This document shows, piece by piece, positions 42,175 to 52,557 of a stretch of 64,000 bases of DNA; positions within the stretch are counted from its first letter, which is position 1, and the number at the start of each line of letters is the position of its first letter. The stretch is from NCBI RefSeq assembly GCF_046736075.1, contig NZ_CP177163.1, forward strand, positions 1,426,001 to 1,490,000, written 5' to 3'. The notes beneath the pieces were generated by a model. That model was not told where the DNA came from. It searched no databases and saw only the letters and a list, made by a program, of their open reading frames with translations. This DNA comes from Stenotrophomonas sp046736075 (GTDB taxonomy: Bacteria > Pseudomonadota > Gammaproteobacteria > Xanthomonadales > Xanthomonadaceae). Made by a program: the position numbers and the translations under genes.

Positions 42175-42498
42175 ATGGAACTCAAGCACTCCGGCCTCGG
42201 CATCGCCGCCTTCTGTCTCGCCCTGGGCTGCGCCCTGATCATGCTGCTGAGCGTGATTGGCGCCACCGTGGCGTCGATGCAGGGCATCGAGATGAACGAA
42301 GAATCGCCGCTGTCGATGATGATCGGCCTGGTGATCATCTGCGCCGGCTTCGGCGAGCTGATCGCGTTGGCGCTGGGCATCGCAGCGGCGTTCGTGCCCG
42401 CCACCAAGAAGGTGTTCGGCATCCTGGCGATCGTGATCTCGATCGGCAGCGTGATCGGCATGGGCCTGCTGGTGATCGCCGGCCTGATGATGGGCTGA
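42175..42498 (+). CDS. Small multi-pass membrane protein, paralogue
   Basis: A 107-residue, very hydrophobic protein with three TM helices (about 7-30, 48-74, 82-105) and an acidic loop (MNEESP). AAGGA precedes the ATG at 42175. It shares its start with the upstream gene and probably forms an operon with it. Function unknown; no catalytic residues visible. Confidence 0.7.
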   Translation: MELKHSGLGIAAFCLALGCALIMLLSVIGATVASMQGIEMNEESPLSMMIGLVIICAGFGELIALALGIAAAFVPATKKVFGILAIVISIGSVIGMGLLVIAGLMMG

Positions 42499-42503
42499 GC
42501 CGG

Positions 42504-43280
42504 TCAGCCCGGCAGCGCCGCCCGCAGCCCGCGTGCGGCGACCGCCTCCAGGACGCGGTCGAGAATCACCAGGGTGTGCCCGTGCGCGGCCCCCTCGTGC
42601 AGCAGCACGATGCTGCCGGCGGCCAGGTCCGGTACGATCCGCGCCACCACCGTATCGGGCTGGCAGTCCACGCCGTCGTAACCGCGCGCGCTCCAGCCCA
42701 CCCGGGTCAGGCCCCACTGCATCAGCGCAGGGGCCACGAACGGATTGGTCATGCCCACCACCGAGCGGTACCAGCGCGGGGCCTGGCCGGTGATGGCGGT
42801 CAGCGCCTGCTGGCACTCGGCGATTTCAGCCGCCATCGTCGCCGGCCCCAGCCGCCAGAAGCGGCCCTGCGGATGACGGTGGCTGTGGTTGCCCAGGCTG
42901 TGCCCGCGGCGGACGATCTCATGCACCAGGTCCGGGCGCGCCAAGGCGCGTTCACCGACCAGGAAGAAGGTGGCCTTGGCCTGGTGGCGGTCGAGCAGGT
43001 CCAGCACCTCCGGGGTCTGCGCCGAGGGGCCGTCGTCGATGGTCAGCCAGACCTGCGCCGGGGACCCCGGCAGGCGGCTGAGCACCGGCGCGTAGAAGCG
43101 GCTGTTGGGCAGGAACACCGGCACCATGAACAGGGCATGGGAGGCCAGCATCAGCGGCAGGCCCACGTGCCAGCCCCAGGCCACCCACGCGGCGACCACC
43201 GCCAGCTGCGACAGCACCAGCCAGGGCAGCCAACGCCAGGGCCTGCGGGGAATGCGATGCAACGTTTCCGGTACGGTCAT
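42504..43280 (-). CDS. Polysaccharide deacetylase (NodB domain), membrane-anchored
   Basis: A 258-residue protein with two N-terminal TM helices (about 16-35 and 39-57) and a NodB catalytic domain: LTIDDGPSAQTPEVLDLL (metal Asp and catalytic Asp), NHSHRHPQG (metal His pair), RWYRSVVGMTNPFV, and GSIVLLHEGAAHG near the end. It removes acetyl groups from an N-acetylated glycan, perhaps peptidoglycan or an exopolysaccharide. ATG at 43280 is taken; 43295 is possible. Divergent from the glutaredoxin gene and convergent with the small membrane genes. Confidence 0.9.
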   Translation of the reverse strand: MTVPETLHRIPRRPWRWLPWLVLSQLAVVAAWVAWGWHVGLPLMLASHALFMVPVFLPNSRFYAPVLSRLPGSPAQVWLTIDDGPSAQTPEVLDLLDRHQAKATFFLVGERALARPDLVHEIVRRGHSLGNHSHRHPQGRFWRLGPATMAAEIAECQQALTAITGQAPRWYRSVVGMTNPFVAPALMQWGLTRVGWSARGYDGVDCQPDTVVARIVPDLAAGSIVLLHEGAAHGHTLVILDRVLEAVAARGLRAALPG

Positions 43281-43337
43281 GCCCCATGATGCCATGCCGC
43301 GTAGAATAGGCGGTTCGCATATCCGGACCCGAACCCC

Positions 43338-44264
43338 ATGTCCCTCGATCCCGCCCTGCGCTCGCGCATCGAATCCATTCTCAACGCCAACCGCGTCGTG
43401 CTGTTCATGAAGGGCCAGCCGACCATGCCGCAGTGCGGTTTCTCGGCCAAGGCCGTGGGCGCGCTGCAGGACCTGGGCGTGGAGTTCGCCCACGTCAACG
43501 TGCTGGCCGACGCGGAGATCCGTGAAGGCATCAAGGCCTACGGCGACTGGCCGACCATCCCGCAGCTGTACATCGACGGCGAGCTGGTCGGTGGCAGCGA
43601 CATCATCCTGCAGATGGCCGGCAGCGGCGAGCTGAGCAGCGTGCTCGGCCTGGCCGCCCCGGACCGCACCCCGCCGCGCATCACCGTCACCCCGGCGGCG
43701 GTGGAAATGCTGCGCGGTGCACTGGCCGACGCCCCGGGCGCGTCCCTGCAGCTGGGCATCGATGCGCGCTTCCAGCCGAACTTCCAGCTGGCCCCGCACG
43801 ATGACAACGCGATCGCCGCCGAGTCCAACGGCCTGCGCGTGCAGTTCGACCTGGCCAGCGCGCGCCGCGCCGACGGCATCACCATCGACTGGGTCGACGA
43901 CATCCGCGGCCAGGGCCTGGCCATCGACAACCCGAACGCACCCAAGCCGGTGCAGGAGCTGGGCGTGCGCGACGCCGACGACCAGCTGCGTGCCGGCAGC
44001 GTGACCGTGGTGGACGTGCGCCCGGCCGACGAGCGCGCGATCGCCGCGATCAACGCGCCGTTCGAGACCTTCGACGGTGACAACCGCGCCCGTCTGGAAG
44101 CCCTGCCCAAGGACACCGCGCTGGCCTTCCTGTGCCACCACGGTGGCCGCAGCGCGCAGGCCGCCGAGCAGTTCCGCGCCCTGGGCTTCACCAAGGTGTT
44201 CAACATCACCGGCGGCATCGACGCCTGGTCGAAGGACGTGGACAACAGCGTGCCGACGTACTGA
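43338..44264 (+). CDS. Monothiol glutaredoxin fused to an A-type-like domain and rhodanese
   Basis: A 308-residue three-domain protein. Residues 1-105 are a CGFS glutaredoxin of Grx4 type (MPQCGFSAKAV, Cys33; WPTIPQLYIDGELVGGSDII), which carries [2Fe-2S] clusters with glutathione. Residues about 112-200 resemble the IscA/HesB A-type fold (RITVTPAAVEMLRGAL) but have no cysteines. Residues about 208-308 are a rhodanese domain with the active loop CHHGGRS. Cluster binding by the Grx part is well founded, while sulfur-transfer is inferred. A possible -10 TAGAAT lies at 43302-43307 and a terminator follows the gene. Confidence 0.88.
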   Translation: MSLDPALRSRIESILNANRVVLFMKGQPTMPQCGFSAKAVGALQDLGVEFAHVNVLADAEIREGIKAYGDWPTIPQLYIDGELVGGSDIILQMAGSGELSSVLGLAAPDRTPPRITVTPAAVEMLRGALADAPGASLQLGIDARFQPNFQLAPHDDNAIAAESNGLRVQFDLASARRADGITIDWVDDIRGQGLAIDNPNAPKPVQELGVRDADDQLRAGSVTVVDVRPADERAIAAINAPFETFDGDNRARLEALPKDTALAFLCHHGGRSAQAAEQFRALGFTKVFNITGGIDAWSKDVDNSVPTY

Positions 44265-44284
44265 TCGGGTACGGATCAACGCAG

Positions 44285-44316
44285 AAAAAACGCCGGCATT
44301 GCCGGCGTTTTTTTTG
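44285..44316. terminator. Bidirectional rho-independent terminator
   Basis: AAACGCCGGC and GCCGGCGTTT form a perfect 10-bp stem with a three-base loop, preceded by a run of A and followed by a run of T, so it works for the glutaredoxin gene and for the convergent DUF924 gene. Confidence 0.95.
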
Positions 44317-44357
44317 TCCGCAGCAGGTGCAGCCGACCGCGGGCCGGCTCGTGCGCC

Positions 44358-44897
44358 TCAGCCGGCGAAGCCGCCTTCGGCGAGGTAGTCCAGTTCCGCG
44401 GCGGTGGGCATGCGGCCCAGCACGGCATTGCGGTGCGGGAAACGGCCGAAGCGGCGGATGATGTCGCGGTGCAGCTCGGCGTACTGCAGGTATTCCTTGT
44501 CGCCCAGCGCGTCGAACATGGCCACCGAGCGCTCCTGGTCCTGCGGGTCCTCGGAGTGCTCGAACGGCAGGTAGATGAAGGCGCGCAGCTTGGGCACCAG
44601 CTGCAGGTCCAGCCCCTCCTCCACCGCACGCATGGCGTAATGCCGCGCCAGGCCGTCGGTGGCGTAGGAGTGGGCGGTGTCGCGGAAGCAGTTGCGGGGG
44701 AACTGGTCGAGCAGGATCATCAGCGCCAGCGCGCCCTCGGCCGTGCCCAGCCAGTGTTCGCGGGCGCGGCGTGCGGCGGCGAAGTGCTCGTCCAGGAACG
44801 CCTGGCGGAAACGCGCGTCGAACGCGTCATCGCGCGCGAACCACTGCTGCGGCCCCGCGTCGCGCCAAAATTCCACCACTTGTGCCGCCACGTCCAT
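44358..44897 (-). CDS. DUF924 family protein
   Basis: A 179-residue all-helical cytoplasmic protein of family DUF924: VVEFWRDAGPQQWFARDDAF, LALMILLDQFPRNCFRDTA, LRAFIYLPFEHSED and GRFPHRNAVLGR are its conserved blocks. The fold is TPR-like; no activity has been assigned to the family. It faces the glutaredoxin gene across a shared terminator and stands alone on its strand. Confidence 0.88.
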   Translation of the reverse strand: MDVAAQVVEFWRDAGPQQWFARDDAFDARFRQAFLDEHFAAARRAREHWLGTAEGALALMILLDQFPRNCFRDTAHSYATDGLARHYAMRAVEEGLDLQLVPKLRAFIYLPFEHSEDPQDQERSVAMFDALGDKEYLQYAELHRDIIRRFGRFPHRNAVLGRMPTAAELDYLAEGGFAG

Positions 44898-44950
44898 TTA
44901 CTGCCCCTGTAGGCGGCGCGCCCGCTGGACGCCCGCCTGTGCCATTGCCG

Positions 44951-45727
44951 TCACTCGTCAAAGCGCAGGTGGCGGACCGACTTGCCGTTGCGCCGTATAA
45001 GCTTAAGCGCCTCGATACCGATCTGGATATGGTTTTCGACGAACTGGGAGCTGACCTTGGCGTCGGAGGCCTCGGTCTTGACCCCATCGGGGATCATCGG
45101 CTGGTCGGATACCAGCAGCAGGGCCCCGATCGGAATGTGGTTGGCGAAGCCGGCCGCGAACAGGGTGGCGGTCTCCATGTCGATGGCCATGCAGCGCATC
45201 AGGCGCAGCTTTTCCTTGAACGCCTCGTCGTGTTCCCAGACCCGGCGGTTGGTGGTGTAGACCGTTCCGGTCCAGTAGTCGTGGCCAAGGTCGCGGATCA
45301 TGGTGGACACCGCCCGCTGCAGGGCGAAGGCCGGCAACGCCGGCACTTCCGGCGGCAGGTAATCGCTGGAGGTGCCCTCGCCCCGGATCGCGGCGATCGG
45401 CAGGACCAGGTCGCCGAGCTGGTTCTTGCGCTTGAGCCCGCCGCATTTGCCCAGGAACAGCACCGCCTTGGGCATCACCGCCGACAGCAGGTCCATGATG
45501 ATGGCAGCGTTGGGGCTGCCCATGCCGAAGTTGATCAGGGTGATGTCGTCGCTGGTGACGCTGGCCATCGGCCGGTCCAGGCCCTGCACCGGTGCCCCGG
45601 TGAGCTGGGAGAAGGTATGCAGGTAACCGGCGAAGTTGGTCAGCAGCACATGCTGGCCGAACTGCTCCAGCGGAACGCCGGTGTAGCGCGGCAGCCAGTT
45701 TTCCACGATTTCCTGCTTGTTCTTCAT
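44951..45727 (-). CDS. amn: AMP nucleosidase, short form
   Basis: A 258-residue phosphorylase/nucleosidase-fold enzyme that splits AMP into adenine and ribose 5-phosphate. Signatures are LINFGMGSPNAAIIMDLLSA, VLFLGKCGGLKRK, GDLVLPIAAIRGEGTSSDY, and MRCMAIDMETATLFAAGF with the base-binding Met-Glu. It lacks the N-terminal domain of the long E. coli Amn and is the size of the short forms annotated in Xanthomonadaceae. The ATG at 45727 (MKNKQEIVENW) starts the conserved region. Divergent from the amidohydrolase pair. Confidence 0.87.
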   Translation of the reverse strand: MKNKQEIVENWLPRYTGVPLEQFGQHVLLTNFAGYLHTFSQLTGAPVQGLDRPMASVTSDDITLINFGMGSPNAAIIMDLLSAVMPKAVLFLGKCGGLKRKNQLGDLVLPIAAIRGEGTSSDYLPPEVPALPAFALQRAVSTMIRDLGHDYWTGTVYTTNRRVWEHDEAFKEKLRLMRCMAIDMETATLFAAGFANHIPIGALLLVSDQPMIPDGVKTEASDAKVSSQFVENHIQIGIEALKLIRRNGKSVRHLRFDE

Positions 45728-45873
45728 CGAGCGCGTCCGGTCCGGCATGGGGTGCAATCGGGTAATTTTCGGTGAGATCGACGAATAAGCAAGCAACATG
45801 CGTCTGGTCACTTGGCAACGCCCCCGCCCAACCGCTAGCGTCGCCCATTCGTTCACGCCGCATCGGGGATCAC

Positions 45874-47279
<1,406 letters not shown>

Positions 47280-47283
<4 letters not shown>

Positions 47284-48566
47284 GCGGGATGACGTTGTTG
47301 GGGATGCGTTCCCGGGCGTGGCTCGGCACGACCGCGCTGCTGATGCTGGCGGTGCTGCCGGTGCACGCGCAGGACCTGCTGGTGCGCAACGCCACGGTGC
47401 ATACCGCGGGCGTGCGCGGCAGCCTGGCCAACACCGACGTGCTGGTCCAGAGCGGCGTGATCCGCGCGGTCGGTACCGGCCTGTCGGCACCGGCCGGGGT
47501 GACGGTGGTCGAGGCCGGTGGCAGGCCGCTGACGCCGGCACTGTTCGGCGGCATCACCGACATCGGCATCGACGAGGTCTCCGGCGAATCGACCACCGTC
47601 GACAGCACGCTGAAGCTGCCCGACCAGCCGCTGCGGCCGGAGTTCGATGTGAGCCTGGCCTACAACCCGGCCTCGGTGCTGGTCCCGGTGGCGCGCCTGG
47701 AAGGCATCGGTTTCACTGCGCTCGGCGCCAACAGCGGTGGCGGCTTCATCGCGGGCCAGGGCGGCGTTGTGCGCCTGGACGGCAGCGCCGATCCGATCGG
47801 CCCGCTGGCGCTGTATGTCCGGTTGGGCGCTCCCGGCGCGGAACTCACCGGCAGCTCGCGCGCCGCGCAGTGGATGCTGCTCGAACAGATGGTCAGCGAA
47901 GCCCGGGGCCGGGTGCCGGCCGACTCGCCGCATGCGCTGCTGACGCCGGCGGGACGGGCCACGCTGGCCCGCTACCTGGCGGGCCAGGGCCGGATCGTGG
48001 TGGCGGTGGACCGCGCCGCCGACATCCGCCAGCTGCTGCGCTGGGCGGCCCGCGAGAAGGTCAGGATCGCCATCGCCGGCGGCGCCGAAGCCTGGCGCCT
48101 GGCGCCGCAGCTCGCCCAGGCCCAGGTGCCGGTCTTCGTTGACGCCCTGGGCAACCTGCCAACCAGCTTCGACCAGCTCGGGGCCACGCTGGACAACGCC
48201 GCCCGCCTGCACGCAGCCGGCGTGCCGGTGAGCTTCGCGCAGCGCGACGACGCCTCGCACAATGCCCGCAAGATGCGCCAGCTGGCCGGCAACGCCGTGG
48301 CCAACGGCCTGCCCTGGGCCGACGGACTGGCCGGGCTGACCCGGGTGCCGGCGCAGGTGCTGGGCGTGGGCGACCGCATCGGCACCATCGAGCCGGGCAA
48401 GCTGGCCGACCTGGTGCTGTGGGAAGGCGACCCGCTGGATGTGGGCCATTACGCCGAACAGGTCTGGCTGGGCGGGCGCGCGGTGCCGATGCGCTCGCGG
48501 CAGACCGAGCTGCGCGACCGCTACCTGGCCCCGCCAACCACCGAACCGCGCGCATACTCGCGCTGA
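47280..48566 (+). CDS. Amidohydrolase-like partner lacking metal ligands
   Basis: A 428-residue exported protein with the same composite layout as its upstream neighbour: signal peptide (LLMLAVLPVHAQ), opening strand LLVRNATVHTAG, and closing strand GTIEPGKLADLVLWEGDPLD. The barrel has lost the metal site: where HxH is expected it reads TPALFGGITDIGIDE, and the other His and Asp positions are not evident. It is probably a non-catalytic partner of the preceding enzyme, with which it is translationally coupled (ATGA, 47280-47283). Other residues may still bind ligand. Confidence 0.8.
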
Positions 48567-48585
48567 CCCCTGCAAGGATCTCCCG

Positions 48586-49215
48586 ATGGCCCTGCGCTGG
48601 TACTTCGATTTCGTCTCGCCGTTCTCCTACCTGCACTGGCAGAAGCTCAAGGGTCTGCCGCAGTTCGAGAAGATCACCCCGGTGCCGATCGCCTTCGGCG
48701 CCGTCCTGCACCACCTGGGCAACCTTGGCCCGGCGGAGATCCCGGCCAAGCGCCGCGCCATGTACCGGCACCTGCTCTGGCAGGCCCGCCGCGACGGCGT
48801 GACGCTGCGCTTCCCGCCCGGCCATCCGTTCAACCCGCTGGCCGCGCTGCGCCTGTGCCTGGCGGCCGGCGCCACCCCGGCGGCGATCGACATCCTGTTC
48901 AACTGGATCTGGCGCGATGGGCATGCCGGCGACAGCGCCGCCGCGCTGGCCCTGCCCGGAGCGATGCTGGACGTGGCCAACGTGGCCGAGGCGATCGGCG
49001 CGCCGGACGTCAAGGAGCAGTTGCGGCGCAACACCGACGCGGCCATCGCGGCCGGGGTGTTCGGCGTGCCCACCCTGTCCATCGACGGCGAGCTTTACTG
49101 GGGCAATGACGCCCATGACCTGATGCAGGCCGTCCTGGCCGATCCGGACACGGTCCGCGGGGGCGAATGGGACCGGCTGGCCACGCTGCCGGTGGCGGTG
49201 GAACGCAGCCGCTGA
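48586..49215 (+). CDS. 2-hydroxychromene-2-carboxylate isomerase family protein (DsbA fold)
   Basis: A 209-residue thioredoxin-fold protein: WYFDFVSPFSYLHWQKL (with Ser in place of the CxxC), a helical insertion, and GVFGVPTLSIDGELYWGND (cis-Pro loop). Members include glutathione-dependent 2-hydroxychromene-2-carboxylate isomerase of naphthalene breakdown and kappa-class GSTs; most genomic copies have unknown substrates. AAGGA precedes the ATG at 48586. It follows the amidohydrolases by 19 bp but is not clearly related to them in function. Confidence 0.88.
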   Translation: MALRWYFDFVSPFSYLHWQKLKGLPQFEKITPVPIAFGAVLHHLGNLGPAEIPAKRRAMYRHLLWQARRDGVTLRFPPGHPFNPLAALRLCLAAGATPAAIDILFNWIWRDGHAGDSAAALALPGAMLDVANVAEAIGAPDVKEQLRRNTDAAIAAGVFGVPTLSIDGELYWGNDAHDLMQAVLADPDTVRGGEWDRLATLPVAVERSR

Positions 49216-49306
49216 GCGGGGCACGACCGATGGACCGGGCAAACGGACGAGAATTGCGATAGCTTTCACACTTCCGAACCAATACCGGCCTTGAGGGGGG
49301 CACAGG

Positions 49307-50251
49307 ATGCGCATCGGAATCGTGGTCGACTCGGCGTGCGACCTGCCACCAGACTTCATCCAGCAGCACAACATCGTGCTGCTGCCCATCACCGTGCGGA
49401 TCGGCGAGGCGGTGCTGGCCGACCACCGCGACGAACAGGCAACCCTGAGTTTCCTGCACGCCCACGTGGCCGAAAACGGCGCGGAAGCGGAGACCATCCC
49501 CTTCAGCGTCAACCAGATCCGCGATCTGTTCCTGGGCAAGCTGGTGATCGACTACGACCATGTGTTCTGCATGACGATCACCAAGACGCGCAGTCCGATC
49601 CACGACAACGCGATGCAGGCCAGCTTCGCGATCCTCAATGACTACAAACCGGTCCGCCAGGCCGCCGGCTACAACTCGCCGTTCGCGCTGCGCGTGCTGG
49701 ACACGCAGAACCTGTTCGCCGCCCAGGGCGTGACCGCGGTGGAAGCGGTGCGCCTGCGCGACAGCGGTGCCGGCGTGCAGCAGATCCGCGAGCGTCTGGA
49801 ACTGCTCGCCCACAACGTGCATGGCTACATGGTCACCCGCGACCTGTACTACATGCGCGCCCGCGCACGCCACAAGGGCGACCGCAGCGTGGGCCTGCTC
49901 AGCGCGGCCCTGGGCAGCGCACTGGACATCAAGCCGGTGCTGCACGGGTATCGCGGCGAAACCGGCCCGGTGGCCAAGATCAAGGGGTTCGACAACGCCG
50001 TGCAGAAACTGTTCGACTTCGTCGGCCAGCGGGTCAAGGCGGGGCTGATGACGCCCACCGTGTGCGTCAGCTATGGCGGCGAACTGGCCGACCTGCAGGC
50101 CCTGCCCGGCTACGCCACGCTGCGCCAGACCTGCGAGGCGCACGGGGTACAGCTGTTCGAGGCGGTGATGAGCCTGACCGGCATGGTCAACGTCGGCAAG
50201 GGCGCGGTCACGGTCGGCTTTGCCGATGAACCGCACACCTTCAGCGCCTGA
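49307..50251 (+). CDS. DegV family fatty-acid-binding protein
   Basis: A 314-residue DegV protein. MRIGIVVDSACDLPPDFIQQ is the N-terminal signature, TITKTRSPIHDNAM marks the fatty-acid head group site, and VLDTQNLFAAQGV leads to the second domain. DegV (FakB-like) proteins hold a fatty acid, which FakA kinases phosphorylate in Gram-positives; the role in this group is unclear. A ribosome site GGGGGGCACAGG lies before the ATG. It is a single gene followed by a small hypothetical. Confidence 0.88.
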   Translation: MRIGIVVDSACDLPPDFIQQHNIVLLPITVRIGEAVLADHRDEQATLSFLHAHVAENGAEAETIPFSVNQIRDLFLGKLVIDYDHVFCMTITKTRSPIHDNAMQASFAILNDYKPVRQAAGYNSPFALRVLDTQNLFAAQGVTAVEAVRLRDSGAGVQQIRERLELLAHNVHGYMVTRDLYYMRARARHKGDRSVGLLSAALGSALDIKPVLHGYRGETGPVAKIKGFDNAVQKLFDFVGQRVKAGLMTPTVCVSYGGELADLQALPGYATLRQTCEAHGVQLFEAVMSLTGMVNVGKGAVTVGFADEPHTFSA

Positions 50252-50311
50252 GTCCTGCACACCGAATCCACCGGCGTTCTGCCAGCCTTGGACCATTCAA
50301 CGGAGGCAACC

Positions 50312-50650
50312 ATGTCAGCGCAGTACCACATCAGCCTGCCGGACCCGTCCAAGGCCCGCGGCAACGATTCCGACCTTTCCTTCCACTCGCAGAGCGCGGC
50401 CGGCTTCGCCGAAGAGCTGCAGGATGCCCTGCGCAGCACCGCCCTGTTCGAGAAGTGGCGCGCCAAGCAGCCCGACCCCGATGCGGTCGAGTCGCAGTGG
50501 GGCGCCACCGATCCGACCGCCACCGTGACCGGTTCGCAGGACGATCTGCGCATCAATCTGGTGGCCACCACCCGCATCGACAGCGATGTCTTCAAGCAGC
50601 GCCTGCGCCTGCTTGCCGGGCACCATTGGGAACTGCGCGACGTGCGTTGA
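50312..50650 (+). CDS. Conserved hypothetical protein
   Basis: A 112-residue soluble protein of unknown function starting MSAQYHISLPDPSKARGNDS, with GGAGG seven bases upstream. The middle (FAEELQDALRSTALFEKW) is helical and the last third (LRINLVATTRIDSDVFKQRL) looks like a beta-alpha unit. Codon use matches neighbouring genes. No motif was recognised. Confidence 0.65.
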   Translation: MSAQYHISLPDPSKARGNDSDLSFHSQSAAGFAEELQDALRSTALFEKWRAKQPDPDAVESQWGATDPTATVTGSQDDLRINLVATTRIDSDVFKQRLRLLAGHHWELRDVR

Positions 50651-50726
50651 TCCCCGCTGCGGTGGTACCGTGCCGACCGCACGCTGCCACCGCGCCCCGC
50701 GCGGCCCCTGACGCATGGAATGCCGT

Positions 50727-51134
50727 ATGGACCCCAAACTCAAAGCACTGGTCGAACAGACCAACCTGGACGAACTGCTGCAACCGACCTCGCGTGAGAT
50801 GGATCTCCATCAACCGGTCGCCCCGCCTGCCCCGGCCACGCCTGCACCCGCCCGCTCCACCGCCGACCCGCTGCAGATCCATTTCGCCAGCGCCGACATC
50901 GTTGGCGGGCTGACCAGCGGCAGGCAGACCAGCAAGCGCATGAAGGGATTCGCGCTGGCCTTCCTGGGCGGCCCGATGATCCTGTCGGGTCTGTTGCTGC
51001 TGGACCTGGTCTGGAACGTCCCGGGCGCCGGCGTGGTCCGCCTGGTGATCGGCACGGCTTTGTCGCTGGGCCTGATCGGCTTCTGGCCGTACGTGATCTT
51101 CGCCAACCACCGCAAACGCCGCCGCGACGGCTGA
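50727..51134 (+). CDS. Hypothetical two-TM membrane protein
   Basis: A 135-residue protein with a polar proline-rich N-terminal half (VAPPAPATPAPAR) and two TM helices (about 76-96 and 102-124) ending in a basic tail (NHRKRRRDG). The ATG at 50727 (MDPKLK) is chosen; 50715 is possible. Function unknown. A stem (AACGCCGC and GCGGCGTT, 51115-51143) spans its stop and that of the convergent efflux gene and may end both transcripts. Confidence 0.65.
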   Translation: MDPKLKALVEQTNLDELLQPTSREMDLHQPVAPPAPATPAPARSTADPLQIHFASADIVGGLTSGRQTSKRMKGFALAFLGGPMILSGLLLLDLVWNVPGAGVVRLVIGTALSLGLIGFWPYVIFANHRKRRRDG

Positions 51135-51141
51135 CGCGGCG

Positions 51142-52557
51142 TTACGGCGGCGGCCAGCCACCACCCAGCGCCCGGTACAGATCCACCCGCGCGATTGCTG
51201 CGGCCGCTTGGCTGTTGGCCAGCGCCGCCTGGTTGTCCAGCGCGATGCGCTGGGTGGTCAGCACGTCCAGCATGTCCACCACCCCCGCCTCGTACTGACG
51301 CCGCGCCGCACCCAGCGCGCGCTCGCTTTCGCCCACCGCCACCTGCAGCAGGGCCGTGCGCTGCTGCTCGGCGGTGTACCCGTCGATCGCATCGTCCACG
51401 TCGTGCCAGGCCTGCAGCACCGTGCGCTGGAACTGCAGCGCGGCCTGCTGCTCCTGCAGCCGGCTCAGCGCCAGGTTGGCGGTGAGTCTGCCGCCCTGGA
51501 AGATCGGCAGGCTGATCGACGGGCCAATGCTGAAACGGTGCGCGTTCCAGCCATCAAGATCGTCCAGCTGCCGGGATTGGAAGCCGGCGTCGCCATTGAG
51601 GGTGATGCGCGGGAAGAAGCTGGCCTTGGCCACCCCGATCGAGGCCGTGGCCGCGTGCAGGGCCGCCTCGGCACGACGGATGTCCGGGCGGCGTTCGGCC
51701 AGATCGCTGGGCAGCCCCGTTGCCACTGCCGGCAGTGCCGGCCAGTCGCGGCGAATGCCGGCCAGGGTCGCGTCGAGCGCCTGCGGCGGCTGTGCCAGCA
51801 GCAGCGCCAGTGCATTGCGCAGTTGTGCATCGCGATGGCGCAGGGGGGCCAGCCGTGCCTCCAGGGCCGCCACCTGCGTGGCCGCGCTGGCAACCTGCAG
51901 CGCGCTGGCCACGCCCTGGCGCTGGCGCGCTACCGTCAGCCGCTGGATGTCGCGCGCGATACGCAGGTTGTCCTCGGTGATCGCCAGCAGCTGGCGGGTT
52001 GCGCGCAGCTGCAGGTAGTCGCGTGCGGTCTCGGCCAGCACGGCGGTCTGCACCGCATGCACGTCTTCCTCGGCGATCCGCACGCGCGCGTCGGCCGCTT
52101 CGGTCTGCCGCCGCACGCGGCCCCACAGGTCCAGTTCCCAGCCCAGCCCAAGCCCGGCCTGGAACAGGCTGTAGTCCTCGCGCCCGGCATTGCCGGACGG
52201 GTCGTTGAGGCCAACTTCGCTGTTGCGCGCGCGCGCCCCGCTGACGCTGGCGCCAACGGTGGGCAGGCGCTCGGCGGCCACGATGCCGCGTGCCGCACGG
52301 CTCTGCTGCACGCGGTTGGCAGCGAGCTGCACATCCAGGTTGGCATGCAGCGCATCGGCGGCCAGGCGGCCGAGGATCGGATCCTCGAAACCGGCCCACC
52401 ACTGCGCGTCATCCACCCGCGCCGGGTCCCCCGTTGTGCCCGGCCACTGCGCCGGCAGCACGGCGGCCGGGCGCACGAAGTCCGGCCCCAGCGTGCAGGC
52501 CGACAGGACCACGCACAGCACGCCACCCACCAGCGCCCGCCACTGCATGGCCATCAA
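51142..52557 (-). CDS. Outer-membrane efflux lipoprotein, NodT/OprM family
   Basis: A 471-residue TolC-like outer-membrane channel. Lipobox LSAC with Cys21 follows a short signal peptide; then ACTLGPDFVRP, typical of the NodT group, two repeats of the outer-membrane efflux fold (ANLDVQLAANRVQQSRA and GLPSDLAERRPDIRRAEA) and long helices. It is the exit duct for the HlyD/MFS pump upstream. Its start overlaps the adaptor's stop. Several Met codons lie at the start (52557, 52554, 52548), all in frame. Confidence 0.93.
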   Translation of the reverse strand: MMAMQWRALVGGVLCVVLSACTLGPDFVRPAAVLPAQWPGTTGDPARVDDAQWWAGFEDPILGRLAADALHANLDVQLAANRVQQSRAARGIVAAERLPTVGASVSGARARNSEVGLNDPSGNAGREDYSLFQAGLGLGWELDLWGRVRRQTEAADARVRIAEEDVHAVQTAVLAETARDYLQLRATRQLLAITEDNLRIARDIQRLTVARQRQGVASALQVASAATQVAALEARLAPLRHRDAQLRNALALLLAQPPQALDATLAGIRRDWPALPAVATGLPSDLAERRPDIRRAEAALHAATASIGVAKASFFPRITLNGDAGFQSRQLDDLDGWNAHRFSIGPSISLPIFQGGRLTANLALSRLQEQQAALQFQRTVLQAWHDVDDAIDGYTAEQQRTALLQVAVGESERALGAARRQYEAGVVDMLDVLTTQRIALDNQAALANSQAAAAIARVDLYRALGGGWPPP

